64,000 nucleotides of DNA, from contig NZ_JAKCFI010000008.1 of the NCBI RefSeq assembly GCF_021412625.1, positions 388,524 to 452,523 of the forward strand, read 5' to 3'. Of the stretch, positions 1 through 7,784 are shown one piece after another. The notes beneath the pieces were generated by a model that was not told where the DNA came from, did no database searches, and saw only the letters and a program-made list of their open reading frames with translations. This DNA comes from Myxococcus stipitatus. Lineage in GTDB: Bacteria > Myxococcota > Myxococcia > Myxococcales > Myxococcaceae. The number at the start of each line of letters is the position of its first letter. Positions within the stretch are counted from its first letter, which is position 1. The position numbers were made by a program, and so were the translations under genes.

Positions 1-344
1 CTCGGAAGAAGCCGTTGCGACTCCCCCTGCACCCGCAGCACGTCCGCGGGAACCGGCCAGAGTCGGGAGTCCGGGCCAAAGGACGCTTCCCCCATCGGAC
101 GCCACAGCGTCAGCAACTTCCGGACGGCGATGTCTCGTGTCTCCCACTCCCAATCGAGCGACGCGCCCGCGCCACGACGCGCCAGGAGCGTCTGCCCCCA
201 CGCCGCTCGGAGCGCACCGAGCACGGTCGACGGAGGAGGCCACTCGTGCGAGTGGCTCCGACCGACGTCGCTGGTGTACCAGCCCCGTCCGTTCTTGCAG
301 AACAACCCCTCCCTGGGGAGCAGGGCAAAACGAGCCGTGTTCAT
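1..344 (-). CDS. cmr3: Cmr3, type III-B CRISPR RAMP subunit (5' part only, runs off the window)
   Basis: Only the first 114 codons are inside the window. The translated start carries the Cmr3 signature: LLPREGLFCKNGRGWYTSD near residue 8, then WPPPSTVLGALRAAWG near residue 40. Cmr3 is the RAMP protein that contacts Cmr2 and caps the crRNA 5' tag in the Cmr effector complex. The ATG at 344 overlaps the cmr2 stop as ATGA, and an excellent GGAGG ribosome site sits inside the cmr2 end, so translation is coupled. The remaining cmr4, cmr5 and cmr6 genes are expected to the left of the window but cannot be seen. Confidence in the family is high because motif and gene order agree. Confidence 0.9.
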   Translation of the reverse strand, partial: MNTARFALLPREGLFCKNGRGWYTSDVGRSHSHEWPPPSTVLGALRAAWGQTLLARRGAGASLDWEWETRDIAVRKLLTLWRPMGEASFGPDSRLWPVPADVLRVQGESQRLLP

Positions 345-2152
345 GCGACCTCCTTCGGGGTGTCGGCGTCGTCGGTGGCCCACGGCTCGGCGCGGAAGAA
401 CATCTCCGCCACCCAGACACGCGCCACCCACGAGGAGACACGCTTCTGGACCTCGCCCAGCGGCAAGGGCATCTCCAGGTCCAGCCCCACCGTGCCGGGC
501 ATGAGCCCGTTGTCATCGCCTCCGCCCATGTCCGTGCGCTTCAGGACCCGCCGCACCTCGCGGGCCAGCACGCTGCCCAGCCGTGGGTCCTGATAGAGCG
601 CGTCCTTCTCATCCGTGGGCCGCGGAAAGCGGCGAGTGAGCTCCTCCACGTCCTGGAGCTTCTTCAGGGGCAGCCTCCCCCCACGCCTCAACGCGGTGGC
701 CTGCGCCATCTGCGCGAGCGCGCCGGGAGAGGAGGACCAGCGCGCCCGCCAGGTATGCAGGCGTCCCGCGCGCAACCGGGCCACGATGCCCAGACCATCC
801 CGCGCCTCGGCGCCCTCCCCCTTCGCCAGCTTCTCCGCGCGACGCCCCAGGTCCAGGAGGTCGCCCAGGCTCTCCAGCACATGACCGATGCCGAGCCCCA
901 CGGACAGCGTCGGTGGCTTGTCGACCACTTCTCGCAGGATGCGCATGAAGCTCGCGCGGAGCTGGGCGGCGCACTTCAGGGCGTTCGGCAGGGCCACGAA
1001 CGCGAGGACATCGTCGCCGCCCGCGTAGACAAGGACGCCATCATGCTTCTCGACGATGGTTCGAGCCTCGAGCGCGAAATCCGTGAGCGCGCGCGAGAGC
1101 GCCTGGTGGGCCTCATGGCCCTTCTCAGCGAGCACTTCGAGCGCCTTGCCCATGTTGTCCCCATCCGCGGAGAGACATACGACATACGGGTAGGGCTCCC
1201 CGGCTTCCCTCAAGAGAGGCCGAACATGAGACGCATAGAAGTCCGTCCCGGGCTCCGGCGTGACGTCCTCTTCCTCCAGGAGGGTCCGCCAGCGGTCCGG
1301 CAGCAGGAGCTGCGCGTCGTACGGGAAGCGCCTCACCCACTCCCGCCCTCGGATATCAACACCTGTCACGGCATCAGGGGCCTGCTGCTTCAACTCCTTG
1401 CACCCATCGCGGAGCTTCGAGAACTCGGCCTGGCAGGTCGCCTCGGCATGCGCGAGGAAGGCCGACAATCCGATGGAGGGCACTGGCACGAACTGCCCGG
1501 GCGTGCCTCCGGTCCGCTTGAGCAGGCCGATGGCGTCGAGTTGCTCACGCAGACCGATGCGGAACCGGGCCCACTTGCCCTTGCGTGGATTCTTCGGGCG
1601 CAGCACCGACTCGCGCGCGCCATCCAGGCTCGACTTGTGGATGCCACCGCGCTGGTGCACCCAGGGCGTGAACGCCTGGAGCCGCTTGCGCCCGGCGATG
1701 GCCTCCTCGATCCGAACCAGCGCGGCCTTGTACTCCTTCTCGGACGCATACTGTGTCCAGGCGGCCTGGAACTCGAGCAACGTGTCGAGCTGCTCCTTCG
1801 CGGTCTCCAGGGACGCACCATCCACGAGCTCGCGGTGCTCATGCCACTGCGCGAGGCCCCAGCCCGACAAGCGCTCGCGCACGGCCTCCCGCGCCTTGCG
1901 CGCCACGGCACGCGGGTCACCCTCGGGCAGACGGACGAGCAGCTTGTTGGGCAGGCCAGTGTCTTTCTGGGTACCCGAAGGAAGGACCGGGAAGATGAAC
2001 TCAACACCGGGCACTCCCGTGAGCGTCTCCACGGCCGTCTTGCTCAATTCGCTGAGCACGTGACTGCCGAACCAGAGGTCTCGGGTGCGACGGGCCTGCG
2101 CGATGAAGCTCTGCACGGGCCCGATGGTCATCAAGAGCAGATAGGCGGACAT
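341..2152 (-). CDS. cmr2: Cmr2/Cas10, HD-less type III-B CRISPR polymerase subunit
   Basis: 603-residue large subunit of the Cmr complex. It opens directly with the family motif TIGPVQSFIAQARRTRDLW (residues 9-27), so there is no N-terminal HD nuclease domain. The palm carries LSADGDNMGKAL near 328 and an intact GGDD at 378-381 (context VYAGGDDVLAF), the residues that make cyclic oligoadenylate from ATP in active Cas10 proteins. The length is short compared with HD-bearing Cmr2 (around 870 residues in Pyrococcus). It begins directly after the cmr1 stop (TAGATG) and overlaps cmr3 by 4 bp. Without HD, single-strand DNA cutting by this subunit is not expected. Output would depend on second-messenger signalling to the SAVED effector encoded at the head of the operon (inference). 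Confidence 0.95.
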   Translation of the reverse strand: MSAYLLLMTIGPVQSFIAQARRTRDLWFGSHVLSELSKTAVETLTGVPGVEFIFPVLPSGTQKDTGLPNKLLVRLPEGDPRAVARKAREAVRERLSGWGLAQWHEHRELVDGASLETAKEQLDTLLEFQAAWTQYASEKEYKAALVRIEEAIAGRKRLQAFTPWVHQRGGIHKSSLDGARESVLRPKNPRKGKWARFRIGLREQLDAIGLLKRTGGTPGQFVPVPSIGLSAFLAHAEATCQAEFSKLRDGCKELKQQAPDAVTGVDIRGREWVRRFPYDAQLLLPDRWRTLLEEEDVTPEPGTDFYASHVRPLLREAGEPYPYVVCLSADGDNMGKALEVLAEKGHEAHQALSRALTDFALEARTIVEKHDGVLVYAGGDDVLAFVALPNALKCAAQLRASFMRILREVVDKPPTLSVGLGIGHVLESLGDLLDLGRRAEKLAKGEGAEARDGLGIVARLRAGRLHTWRARWSSSPGALAQMAQATALRRGGRLPLKKLQDVEELTRRFPRPTDEKDALYQDPRLGSVLAREVRRVLKRTDMGGGDDNGLMPGTVGLDLEMPLPLGEVQKRVSSWVARVWVAEMFFRAEPWATDDADTPKEVA

Positions 2153-3598
2153 CTAGAGCATCTCCTTCGCCCCACGCGGGTGCTTCTTGAGCCAGCTCAG
2201 GAAGGCGTCACGCACGTTGGAGTCCACCAACGGCGGATAGAGGGCGGCGTCCTCCCGAGGAACCGGCGCATCGAAGGCCGCCCTGGAGCCAGGGATCGGA
2301 AACGAGCGCTTCTTCTTGCGAACCAGGACGACGTTTCCTCGAGGCCACGCCCGGTGGAGCCAGAGCGCGATGGGCACGAACCGCCCCCCGAGTAACGGCA
2401 TGGCCTTCACGATGAGCGGAGACGCCAGGCGCTCACGAACCTTCGTGTCGTCCTCCCAGCGCAGCTCGACCTCCTCGGGCTCGGAGGTCGGTGGCGACAA
2501 CTGGATGTAGGGCACCCTCTCCCGGTTCTTCTCCTGGAAGCGGATGGTCACCGGAAGCCCGAAGCTCGACCGGGGCCACACCACCTTGGCCGACTTTCCC
2601 TCCCGAGGGTCATGCGCCCACTTGCCATGCGGCGGCTTCAACAGGAGACGCACGTTGTCCGGCTCGGGCCACCGCGAGCGGCCCGGACGATTCGGAGCCC
2701 CCCACTCACGCGCGTACGCCTCCTGTGGCTTCGCCCGCGCGTCCGGCGGCTGCTGCTGGCGGAAGTCCCGCAGCCAGTCGACCGCCTTGAGCCAGGTCCT
2801 CATCGCCTCCCGGGAATCGGAGCCGTGAACGAGACGTGCACCACACAGCGAGGGCATGTCCCGAGCAGGAGCCGCGCTCACGGGCCCCAGCAACGTCACA
2901 CCCGGCAGATGCTGACGCAGGGCCGCGGCCGTCGCGGACGCGGGCAACCATCGCGCCTCCTCGGCCGTCACGGTCAGGCTCCCCAGCCCACGCCGAGTAC
3001 GGCTGCCGTAGCCACCCCAGAGAATCCAGGCGCGAACCGCGTTCTCGACCTCCGTCTGGTGTTGAACCGGTACGCGAACCGTCAGGAGGAACCGCACGCC
3101 CGGCCGATACCGCTGCGCGGGAGGTTTCGTCTCCCCCGATTTCTGCGCACGGGCGATCCAGAGCACGTAGGCCCCATCCGCGTCCTGCTCGATATCGGAG
3201 TCGTCCATGATGCGAGGCTTCAAGGGATCGACGCTCACGAGCACTTCCACTGGCGAGCGTGTTCCCTCGTCTCCGCCCATGCCGCCCCAGAGGGCTCGCT
3301 CGCGACCCGCCAGCTCGCGCGGCGTCGCGCACTGATGGCCATACAAGGCACGCCACCAGAAACGCAGGTGTCCTCGGATGGTCGGGGCCCGGATGACATC
3401 GACCGTGTCCACCTTCCGGAGCGTCGTCGAGCCCCCCAGGATGGGCGTGACGCTCTCGAGGGACACCGTGAACGAAGCCAGCAATGGCCCCCGGGCCAAT
3501 CGCCGCTCGCCACGCGTGGGGTCCGGAAGCGGCTTCCTCAACGGCATGCCGGTCCCTGTCGGCGTGCCTCCAGACACACGCTCGTCGGTGCTCTCCAT
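2153..3598 (-). CDS. cmr1: Cmr1, type III-B CRISPR RAMP subunit
   Basis: 481-residue RAMP protein. The start has the Cmr1 pattern FTVSLESVTPILGGS followed by VIRAPTIRGHLRFWWRALYG, the conserved strand and helix of the first ferredoxin-like fold. In the Cmr complex Cmr1 sits at the 3' end of the crRNA and target RNA. The start at 3598 has GGAGGA about 10 bases upstream. A second in-frame ATG lies 17 codons later (MPLRKPLPD), just before the conserved region, so the true N-terminus is uncertain by that much. The stop touches the cmr2 start. The 103-bp gap to the upstream effector gene contains a copy of the decamer AGGTAACGAA also found upstream of that effector. Confidence 0.93.
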   Translation of the reverse strand: MESTDERVSGGTPTGTGMPLRKPLPDPTRGERRLARGPLLASFTVSLESVTPILGGSTTLRKVDTVDVIRAPTIRGHLRFWWRALYGHQCATPRELAGRERALWGGMGGDEGTRSPVEVLVSVDPLKPRIMDDSDIEQDADGAYVLWIARAQKSGETKPPAQRYRPGVRFLLTVRVPVQHQTEVENAVRAWILWGGYGSRTRRGLGSLTVTAEEARWLPASATAAALRQHLPGVTLLGPVSAAPARDMPSLCGARLVHGSDSREAMRTWLKAVDWLRDFRQQQPPDARAKPQEAYAREWGAPNRPGRSRWPEPDNVRLLLKPPHGKWAHDPREGKSAKVVWPRSSFGLPVTIRFQEKNRERVPYIQLSPPTSEPEEVELRWEDDTKVRERLASPLIVKAMPLLGGRFVPIALWLHRAWPRGNVVLVRKKKRSFPIPGSRAAFDAPVPREDAALYPPLVDSNVRDAFLSWLKKHPRGAKEML

Positions 3599-3701
3599 TT
3601 GAATGTGCTCCTCCAGATGCGCCTGCGTCAGCAGCGAGTGGAACGTCCGACCGCGTGGGCTTCCGCGCTGAAGACGGGAACGGGGAAATTCGTTACCTCG
3701 C

Positions 3702-5174
3702 TCATCCGGTCTCCAGCGTGAGGAACGGGACGTACCCGCCGGAGACGGTGCGCTCGTAGGTCACCACCGTCCCGAGCGCGTTGAGGCGCTGGCCCAGGAA
3801 CAGGCAACTGGTCGCTGGCGCGAAGGGAATCAGGTGCGTGGAGGTGGTCCGATACGCGTTGCGCGCGCGGCGGATGTGCTCCCGGGCCTGGACGGCGAAG
3901 GCCACCGCGTCCCCGGCCGACGTCACGGCACCGTCTCCCGGCCCCTCCTCGGGCTCCAGGATGAGCACCGCGCGGAAGCGCCCCGGGCGCTCGGCCTCGA
4001 AGCGCTCCAGGTCCACGCGGGCGTCGTTCGTGAGCTGGAACAGCACCAGCAACGCGCGGGCCTCGGGTGAGCCGGCGCGCTCCTCGACTCGCAGCCTCCG
4101 GGACGAAGAGCCCGCGTCCGAGCGCCAGTGGAACACTTCGCCGCGGGTCGGCTGCTCCGCTCGGAAGCGGAAGCCCGCGACCTCGGAGAAGACGACCCCG
4201 ACCGCCAGCGACACGCTCAGCGGCAGCTTGCCCCGGAGGTCCACGAAGGTCCCATCGGCCCTGCGCGCCAAGCTCCGCTTCGCCTCGAGCAGCTCTGGGA
4301 GGAGCCTTCCGCGCCAGACCTCCTCTGACGGGAGCCCTCGCGTGTCCCGGTCGAACCAGGCGGTCCAGTCCAGCTCCACCGTGGGAGCCCTGTCCCACTG
4401 GCGCCGGGCCCAGCCGTGAATCCAGAGGCTGACCTGGGGCGACGCCTCGCTCGACGCATACAGCTCGCGCTGACGAAGGAAGGCCCGCAGGGACTCGCGC
4501 GTGATGCGCCGCGCGTCACCCGCGACCTCCACGCATTCGCGCAGATGGTCCACGGCGGTGGAGCGGGGATTGGGCCCCTTGCGCAGGCCCAGCCGCTCCA
4601 TGCGCTCGTCCACCTGCTCCTCCAGGTCGGTGATGCTCCCGTAGCCGAGCCGGAGGCGCAGGTCCCCGAAGAAGTCGCGCAACGACTCCGGAGTCGTCTC
4701 GAACTGCTCGCACCAGCGCGACGAGTGCGCGGCGAGCGCCCCCTTCGTGGTCTCGGTGAAGAACGACTCGGCGAGCCGATGGTCCCGCCCCTGGAGATGG
4801 CGCCCCAGCTCCGCGTCCGCGCCCCAGTTGCTCACCAGCACGATCTCCACGCGTCCTCGGTCGCGGAGCTTCCGCCAGCTGTCGTACAGCTTGTGCAGCA
4901 GTGAGCGGCCCTGCTTCGTGGTCGCCTCGGACAGCGACTCCCACGAGTAGTGGCTGCGCTGGTCGACATGGAACTTCACCTGCACGTAGCGGCTGGCCGC
5001 GCCGGTGTCCTCGCGCGCGTACAGCGTCACGTCATCCGCGAAGCCCGCATCCGGGTCCTCGATGAAGCCGCAGGTATAGAGGCCGGGCTCCTCGAGCAGC
5101 CTCAGCAGCTCGTACCAGCCATATAGATGCTGGAATCGGTCTCCTTGAAGACGCGATGCGCTCTGGTTGCCCAT
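3702..5174 (-). CDS. Nuclease-SAVED fusion effector (Cap4-like, DUF4297 plus SAVED) in the CRISPR operon
   Basis: 490 residues, two domains. The N-terminal 200 residues look like the DUF4297 restriction-fold nuclease of Cap4: GDRFQHLYGWYELL (11-24), acidic D47/D48, and a QVK motif at 65-67 (YVQVKFH), which together resemble a D...QxK metal site. The C-terminal 180 residues have SAVED features: FVDLRGKLPLSVSLAVGVVF, then the terminal HLIPFAPATSCLFLGQRLNALG and VTYERT..GYVPFLTL. SAVED domains bind cyclic oligonucleotides, and Cap4 cuts double-stranded DNA when ligand is bound. Cap4 is normally paired with a CD-NTase in CBASS. None is visible here; instead the gene heads the cmr operon, so the likely signal source is Cmr2 (inference). 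The ribosome site is weak. The gene's stop overlaps a spurious ATG as ATGA. Confidence 0.85.
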   Translation of the reverse strand: MGNQSASRLQGDRFQHLYGWYELLRLLEEPGLYTCGFIEDPDAGFADDVTLYAREDTGAASRYVQVKFHVDQRSHYSWESLSEATTKQGRSLLHKLYDSWRKLRDRGRVEIVLVSNWGADAELGRHLQGRDHRLAESFFTETTKGALAAHSSRWCEQFETTPESLRDFFGDLRLRLGYGSITDLEEQVDERMERLGLRKGPNPRSTAVDHLRECVEVAGDARRITRESLRAFLRQRELYASSEASPQVSLWIHGWARRQWDRAPTVELDWTAWFDRDTRGLPSEEVWRGRLLPELLEAKRSLARRADGTFVDLRGKLPLSVSLAVGVVFSEVAGFRFRAEQPTRGEVFHWRSDAGSSSRRLRVEERAGSPEARALLVLFQLTNDARVDLERFEAERPGRFRAVLILEPEEGPGDGAVTSAGDAVAFAVQAREHIRRARNAYRTTSTHLIPFAPATSCLFLGQRLNALGTVVTYERTVSGGYVPFLTLETG

Positions 5175-5220
5175 GGTTTGCTCTTACAGACGGAAGGGCT
5201 CGGGAATGAGTACCTCCCGA

Positions 5221-5272
5221 GGGGTAGGGACCTCGTGAACCCAACGGCTTGCGCGGCGTTCGTTACCTGGCG
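5221..5272. repeat. 52-bp element upstream of the SAVED effector, copy A
   Basis: This segment matches 7785-7835 at about 40 of 52 positions. On the minus strand it reads AGGTAACGAA, a variable 14 bases, GCCGTTGGGTTCACGAGGTCC. It spans the end of the small upstream gene (its TAA is inside the decamer) and the leader of the SAVED gene. The decamer alone recurs at 3689-3698, about 90 bp before cmr1. It could be a promoter or regulator site for the operon. Confidence 0.6.
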
Positions 5273-5587
5273 GGCAGCAGGCCGCGGTGGGCACTGAAGA
5301 ACGCCTCGAAGAGCAGGCGCATCTGCTCCTGGAGTTCCTCGCGCGGCCGCTCGTCCCAGCGGCTGAGCGCATCGAGCAGGCGCCCCCCAGCTCCGGTCCT
5401 CGTCTCGCACGAGCCTGCGCTGGACGTAGACGGCGGTGACCAGGCCCTCTCCCGCGTCCGCCTGCATGAGCCGTACGCGATGCTGGGCGTAGCGCTCATG
5501 TGGGTCGGGGCAGGTCCGGAGACCGGCGAGCTCGATGGTCACTTGCTCGAGTTCGGGGCTGGCCCGCGACGTGCGCTTCGCCATCAT
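5263..5587 (-). pseudogene. Small gene of unknown function, frameshifted at a run of six G
   Basis: Two overlapping minus-strand frames join into one sensible protein if one base is removed from the C6 run at 5383-5388 (G6 in the gene). The first part reads MAKRTSRASPELEQVTIEL to LVRDEDRSWG. The corrected continuation reads RLLDALSRWDERPREELQEQ and ends RGLLPAR with TAA at 5263. The repaired product is about 107 residues, hydrophilic and helical at its end, with no domain I recognise. It lies 88 bp upstream of the SAVED effector on the same strand, so it may be the first gene of the CRISPR operon. The shift may be a sequencing or assembly error, a true mutation, or slippage. No strong ribosome site is seen before either of the two adjacent ATGs (5587, 5584). 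Confidence 0.55.
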
Positions 5588-5849
5588 CGAGAAGCGGCAG
5601 GCGTGGAACAGCCCCCTGTGATAGGGAAGTTGCCGCCTCGGCAGGCGCCGCAGTTCCCCACGCGAGAACGAACGCGAGGGCCTATCCAGCCGGCTGGTTC
5701 AAAGGCGCACGATCTCCCGGTGCCGGCAGCTCCCCTCCTGGGGATTCACCCAGTGGGACAAACTGGCAGCAGCGCTGTCCCAGAACGGCAACGCCCCGAC
5801 GCTGCCATGAGGAGTGCCGGGGCGAGCTCAATGACCACGGAGGAGTGGT

Positions 5850-6422
5850 TCAGACCTCGTCGAAGCGCCCCCCGAAGATGCCGTTTGCCTCCAGTGCATC
5901 CTTGATCTCTTCGTCGACGATGATTGGCATGTTCCAGCCCCACAACCGAAACACACGCACGTCCCCTACCTTGGACTTGTCGATGCGCAGCCCAATGACG
6001 GACCTGTACTGTCCGGCTCGGTCGGCATGAAGTTCCTCGTCCGCGGTGAAGTATTGAACCTCCCTGCACGAGGCATCGTCGATGCAGCGAATCTCTCGCG
6101 CCACGTTCAGGATGAAGTAGGGCTTGGACTGCCCCTCCACATCAACAGGGAAGAGCTGCACGTCATCGGGAGCCATCTCGCGAAAAACAGACGCAGCGCG
6201 CTCACTGACAATCGGCGTGAACGCAGTCCCCGCAAACTCAATATCCAGAGGCTCTCCAGGCCGCTCGATGGGAACCCGCAACCGCTCTTGAAGCTCGACG
6301 GGCTTGCCCTGCCTGAACAGCCAAAGGTCGTCGAGTTGTCGGCCTCGAGTGTCGATTGGGTCATCGAGCCCCCAATACCCACTCCTCACGTCCATCTTCA
6401 AACTGAAGTAGCGCCGTCCCAT
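5850..6422 (-). CDS. Imm11-family immunity protein (MXAN_0049-like)
   Basis: 190 residues. Opening MGRRYFSLKMDVRSGYWGLD, then GTAFTPIVSERAASVFREM and a late LWGWNMPIIVDEEIKDAL, follow the Imm11 (formerly DUF1629) pattern, the immunity family typified by MXAN_0049 of Myxococcus xanthus. It is expected to bind and neutralise the partner toxin in the cytoplasm. The start is 3 bases after the toxin stop, so the two are co-transcribed and probably co-translated. The terminal IFGGRF is also typical of the family. The gene has lower third-position GC than its neighbours, common for polymorphic toxin cassettes. Assignment is by pattern memory and context; no alignment was run. Confidence 0.8.
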   Translation of the reverse strand: MGRRYFSLKMDVRSGYWGLDDPIDTRGRQLDDLWLFRQGKPVELQERLRVPIERPGEPLDIEFAGTAFTPIVSERAASVFREMAPDDVQLFPVDVEGQSKPYFILNVAREIRCIDDASCREVQYFTADEELHADRAGQYRSVIGLRIDKSKVGDVRVFRLWGWNMPIIVDEEIKDALEANGIFGGRFDEV

Positions 6423-6425
6423 GCT

Positions 6426-7367
6426 CTATTCCCGGGCCCCCTGGGGGACGAGGGCGCGCAGTTCCGACCCTTGCCTTACGAGTTCCCGAGCAATCCTGGC
6501 AAGCTCTTCCACCAGTCTCGCCCGGCAACGCGCGGCACCTCGACATCCCTGCGTCGCAAATTCGAGCCGCTCGAGAATCGCCTCGTGATACTCGCGGGGA
6601 TGTGGTCCCTGATGCCCCCTGACCCTCACGAGATTCTCAGGGTCATTCAGGTCCATCTCCGCGCGCCTGAAGATGCGTTCGAACTTCGGCGTCCACGGCC
6701 CCGCGCTCGCCAACTCGTCGACGCGCACCGCATCCCGAGACTCCTCCATGAGTCGAAGGAAGCCCTGTCCGATGTTCCAGACGGGCCCTGTTCCCAGGTA
6801 CGCAATCAGTGAGGCGGTCAGGGCGATGGCAATCAGCTTCGTGACGGGCTCGGGCGCCACCAGCATTACGAGCGCCGTCCCTATCATCGTCGTCACCATG
6901 GCGCGCAGGGCAGCAGCGTTCACCATGTCGCGAATCGCCTCCTCGACGCCTTCCCACACCGTGTCGAGGGCGAAGTAGAGCGCGAAGATTCGCCGCTCCG
7001 TGGGCCCGAGCGCCAGTCCACCGGCAAGCAGGCTCAAGCAGGTGTGGGGCTCGTCCTTTCGCTGGCAGATGCGCTCGTAGGACGGGGGGACCGACTTCCC
7101 TTGCGCACCGTCGACAATGCCAGCGGAGGACGCGAGCAGTGAGCGCCGGTCGTCCTGCTCTGCTTCTCGGAACGCGACGTCCAACCGCATGTCCAGGACG
7201 AGCCGCGCGACCGCACTCTTGAACGCATCTTCGCCTATCTCGACGGGCTCGGACTCTTCGGGCGTGAAGGCGATGGGGTCGCCCCGCCCCGTGTCGAGGT
7301 GGACGACGGGAGTCGAAGCGCATCCACTCGCGAGCAGCAGCCATGCAGCAAGTCCTAAAGCTCTCAT
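6426..7367 (-). CDS. Sit-like lipoprotein toxin with AHH-type C-terminal domain (MXAN_0050-like)
   Basis: 313 residues. A lipoprotein signal MRALGLAAWLLLASGC is followed by a conserved myxobacterial toxin body (LLASSAGIVDGAQGKSVPPS, then RICQRKDEPHTCLSLLAGG), hydrophobic helices at about 150-195, and a C-terminal toxin segment GPWTPKFERIFRRAEMDLND..GHQGPHPREYH. The last piece matches AHH nucleases. Related SitA toxins are carried on outer-membrane lipoprotein exchange between siblings and kill cells lacking the immunity protein; MXAN_0050 is a nuclease toxin in kin discrimination. Oddly, the stretch where AHH nucleases carry the first HH pair reads RDAVRVDELASA, so those histidines appear to be missing. 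The immunity gene follows at once. Confidence 0.78.
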   Translation of the reverse strand: MRALGLAAWLLLASGCASTPVVHLDTGRGDPIAFTPEESEPVEIGEDAFKSAVARLVLDMRLDVAFREAEQDDRRSLLASSAGIVDGAQGKSVPPSYERICQRKDEPHTCLSLLAGGLALGPTERRIFALYFALDTVWEGVEEAIRDMVNAAALRAMVTTMIGTALVMLVAPEPVTKLIAIALTASLIAYLGTGPVWNIGQGFLRLMEESRDAVRVDELASAGPWTPKFERIFRRAEMDLNDPENLVRVRGHQGPHPREYHEAILERLEFATQGCRGAARCRARLVEELARIARELVRQGSELRALVPQGARE

Positions 7368-7465
7368 GTGGCCCCCGGGTCAGCCGCCAGCGCATCTGCG
7401 GACGATGCGCGACATAGCAGTCGACCCTGACAGCCTCAAGGGTCCAGGACCTCTCGCTAGACCTC

Positions 7466-7482
7466 CAAGGTCCATGACCTTG
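7466..7482. promoter_or_regulatory. Inverted repeat CAAGGT-N5-ACCTTG upstream of the toxin
   Basis: A perfect 6-bp dyad lies about 100 bp upstream of the toxin start codon, in the gene-free 7368-8039 stretch. It could be an operator for the toxin-immunity pair or a small hairpin. The rest of that stretch holds the relic described next and no convincing gene. Confidence 0.35.
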
Positions 7483-7689
7483 AAGGTCGAACTCCGGCTC
7501 CTGGCCAGATGGCGTGTCTATCCAGCGGGTCAGGCCCACTCACATCTTGCCTACCGGGATGGGCAACAGGAGAGCCGTCAAACCCCGTGCGAGCTAACGG
7601 CTGACTTTTCCGCCCTTGACGAACATCCACACGGCACGCGTGGCCATCCGGAACTTCGCCAACCACCAGGTGCTCAACGCCTCTCGGCA

Positions 7690-7770
7690 TCACGGCCAGC
7701 GGGACCACGTGACCGCCCGCTCCTCCGCAGCCGCCAACGCCCGCAGACGGGATGCACTCCGTTCGCCCAT
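7690..7770 (-). pseudogene. Relic of a second SAVED-effector start (first codons only)
   Basis: On the minus strand an ATG at 7770 opens MGERSASRLR, closely matching MGNQSASRLQ at the start of the SAVED effector at 5174. It stops after 26 codons with no further similarity. Upstream DNA (7785-7835) also matches the leader of that effector, in the same order and orientation. Both similarities together suggest a duplicated promoter and gene start whose body was lost or replaced. Alternatively, the shared block is a conserved leader carried by mobile defence cassettes. Confidence 0.5.
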
Positions 7771-7784
7771 GGTCGGCTCATGAA

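Noticed and set aside
137..2395. Long plus-strand frame opposite cmr2
   Set aside because: cmr2 and cmr1 on the other strand have family motifs; this frame has none and is a shadow.
3628..3705. A 25-codon minus-strand frame overlapping the SAVED gene stop as ATGA
   Set aside because: Its product has no visible features and there is no ribosome site. It is probably leader DNA of cmr1.
5588..5849. A gene in the gap between the frameshifted gene and the immunity gene
   Set aside because: No frame with plausible start, composition or ribosome site; nothing else seen.
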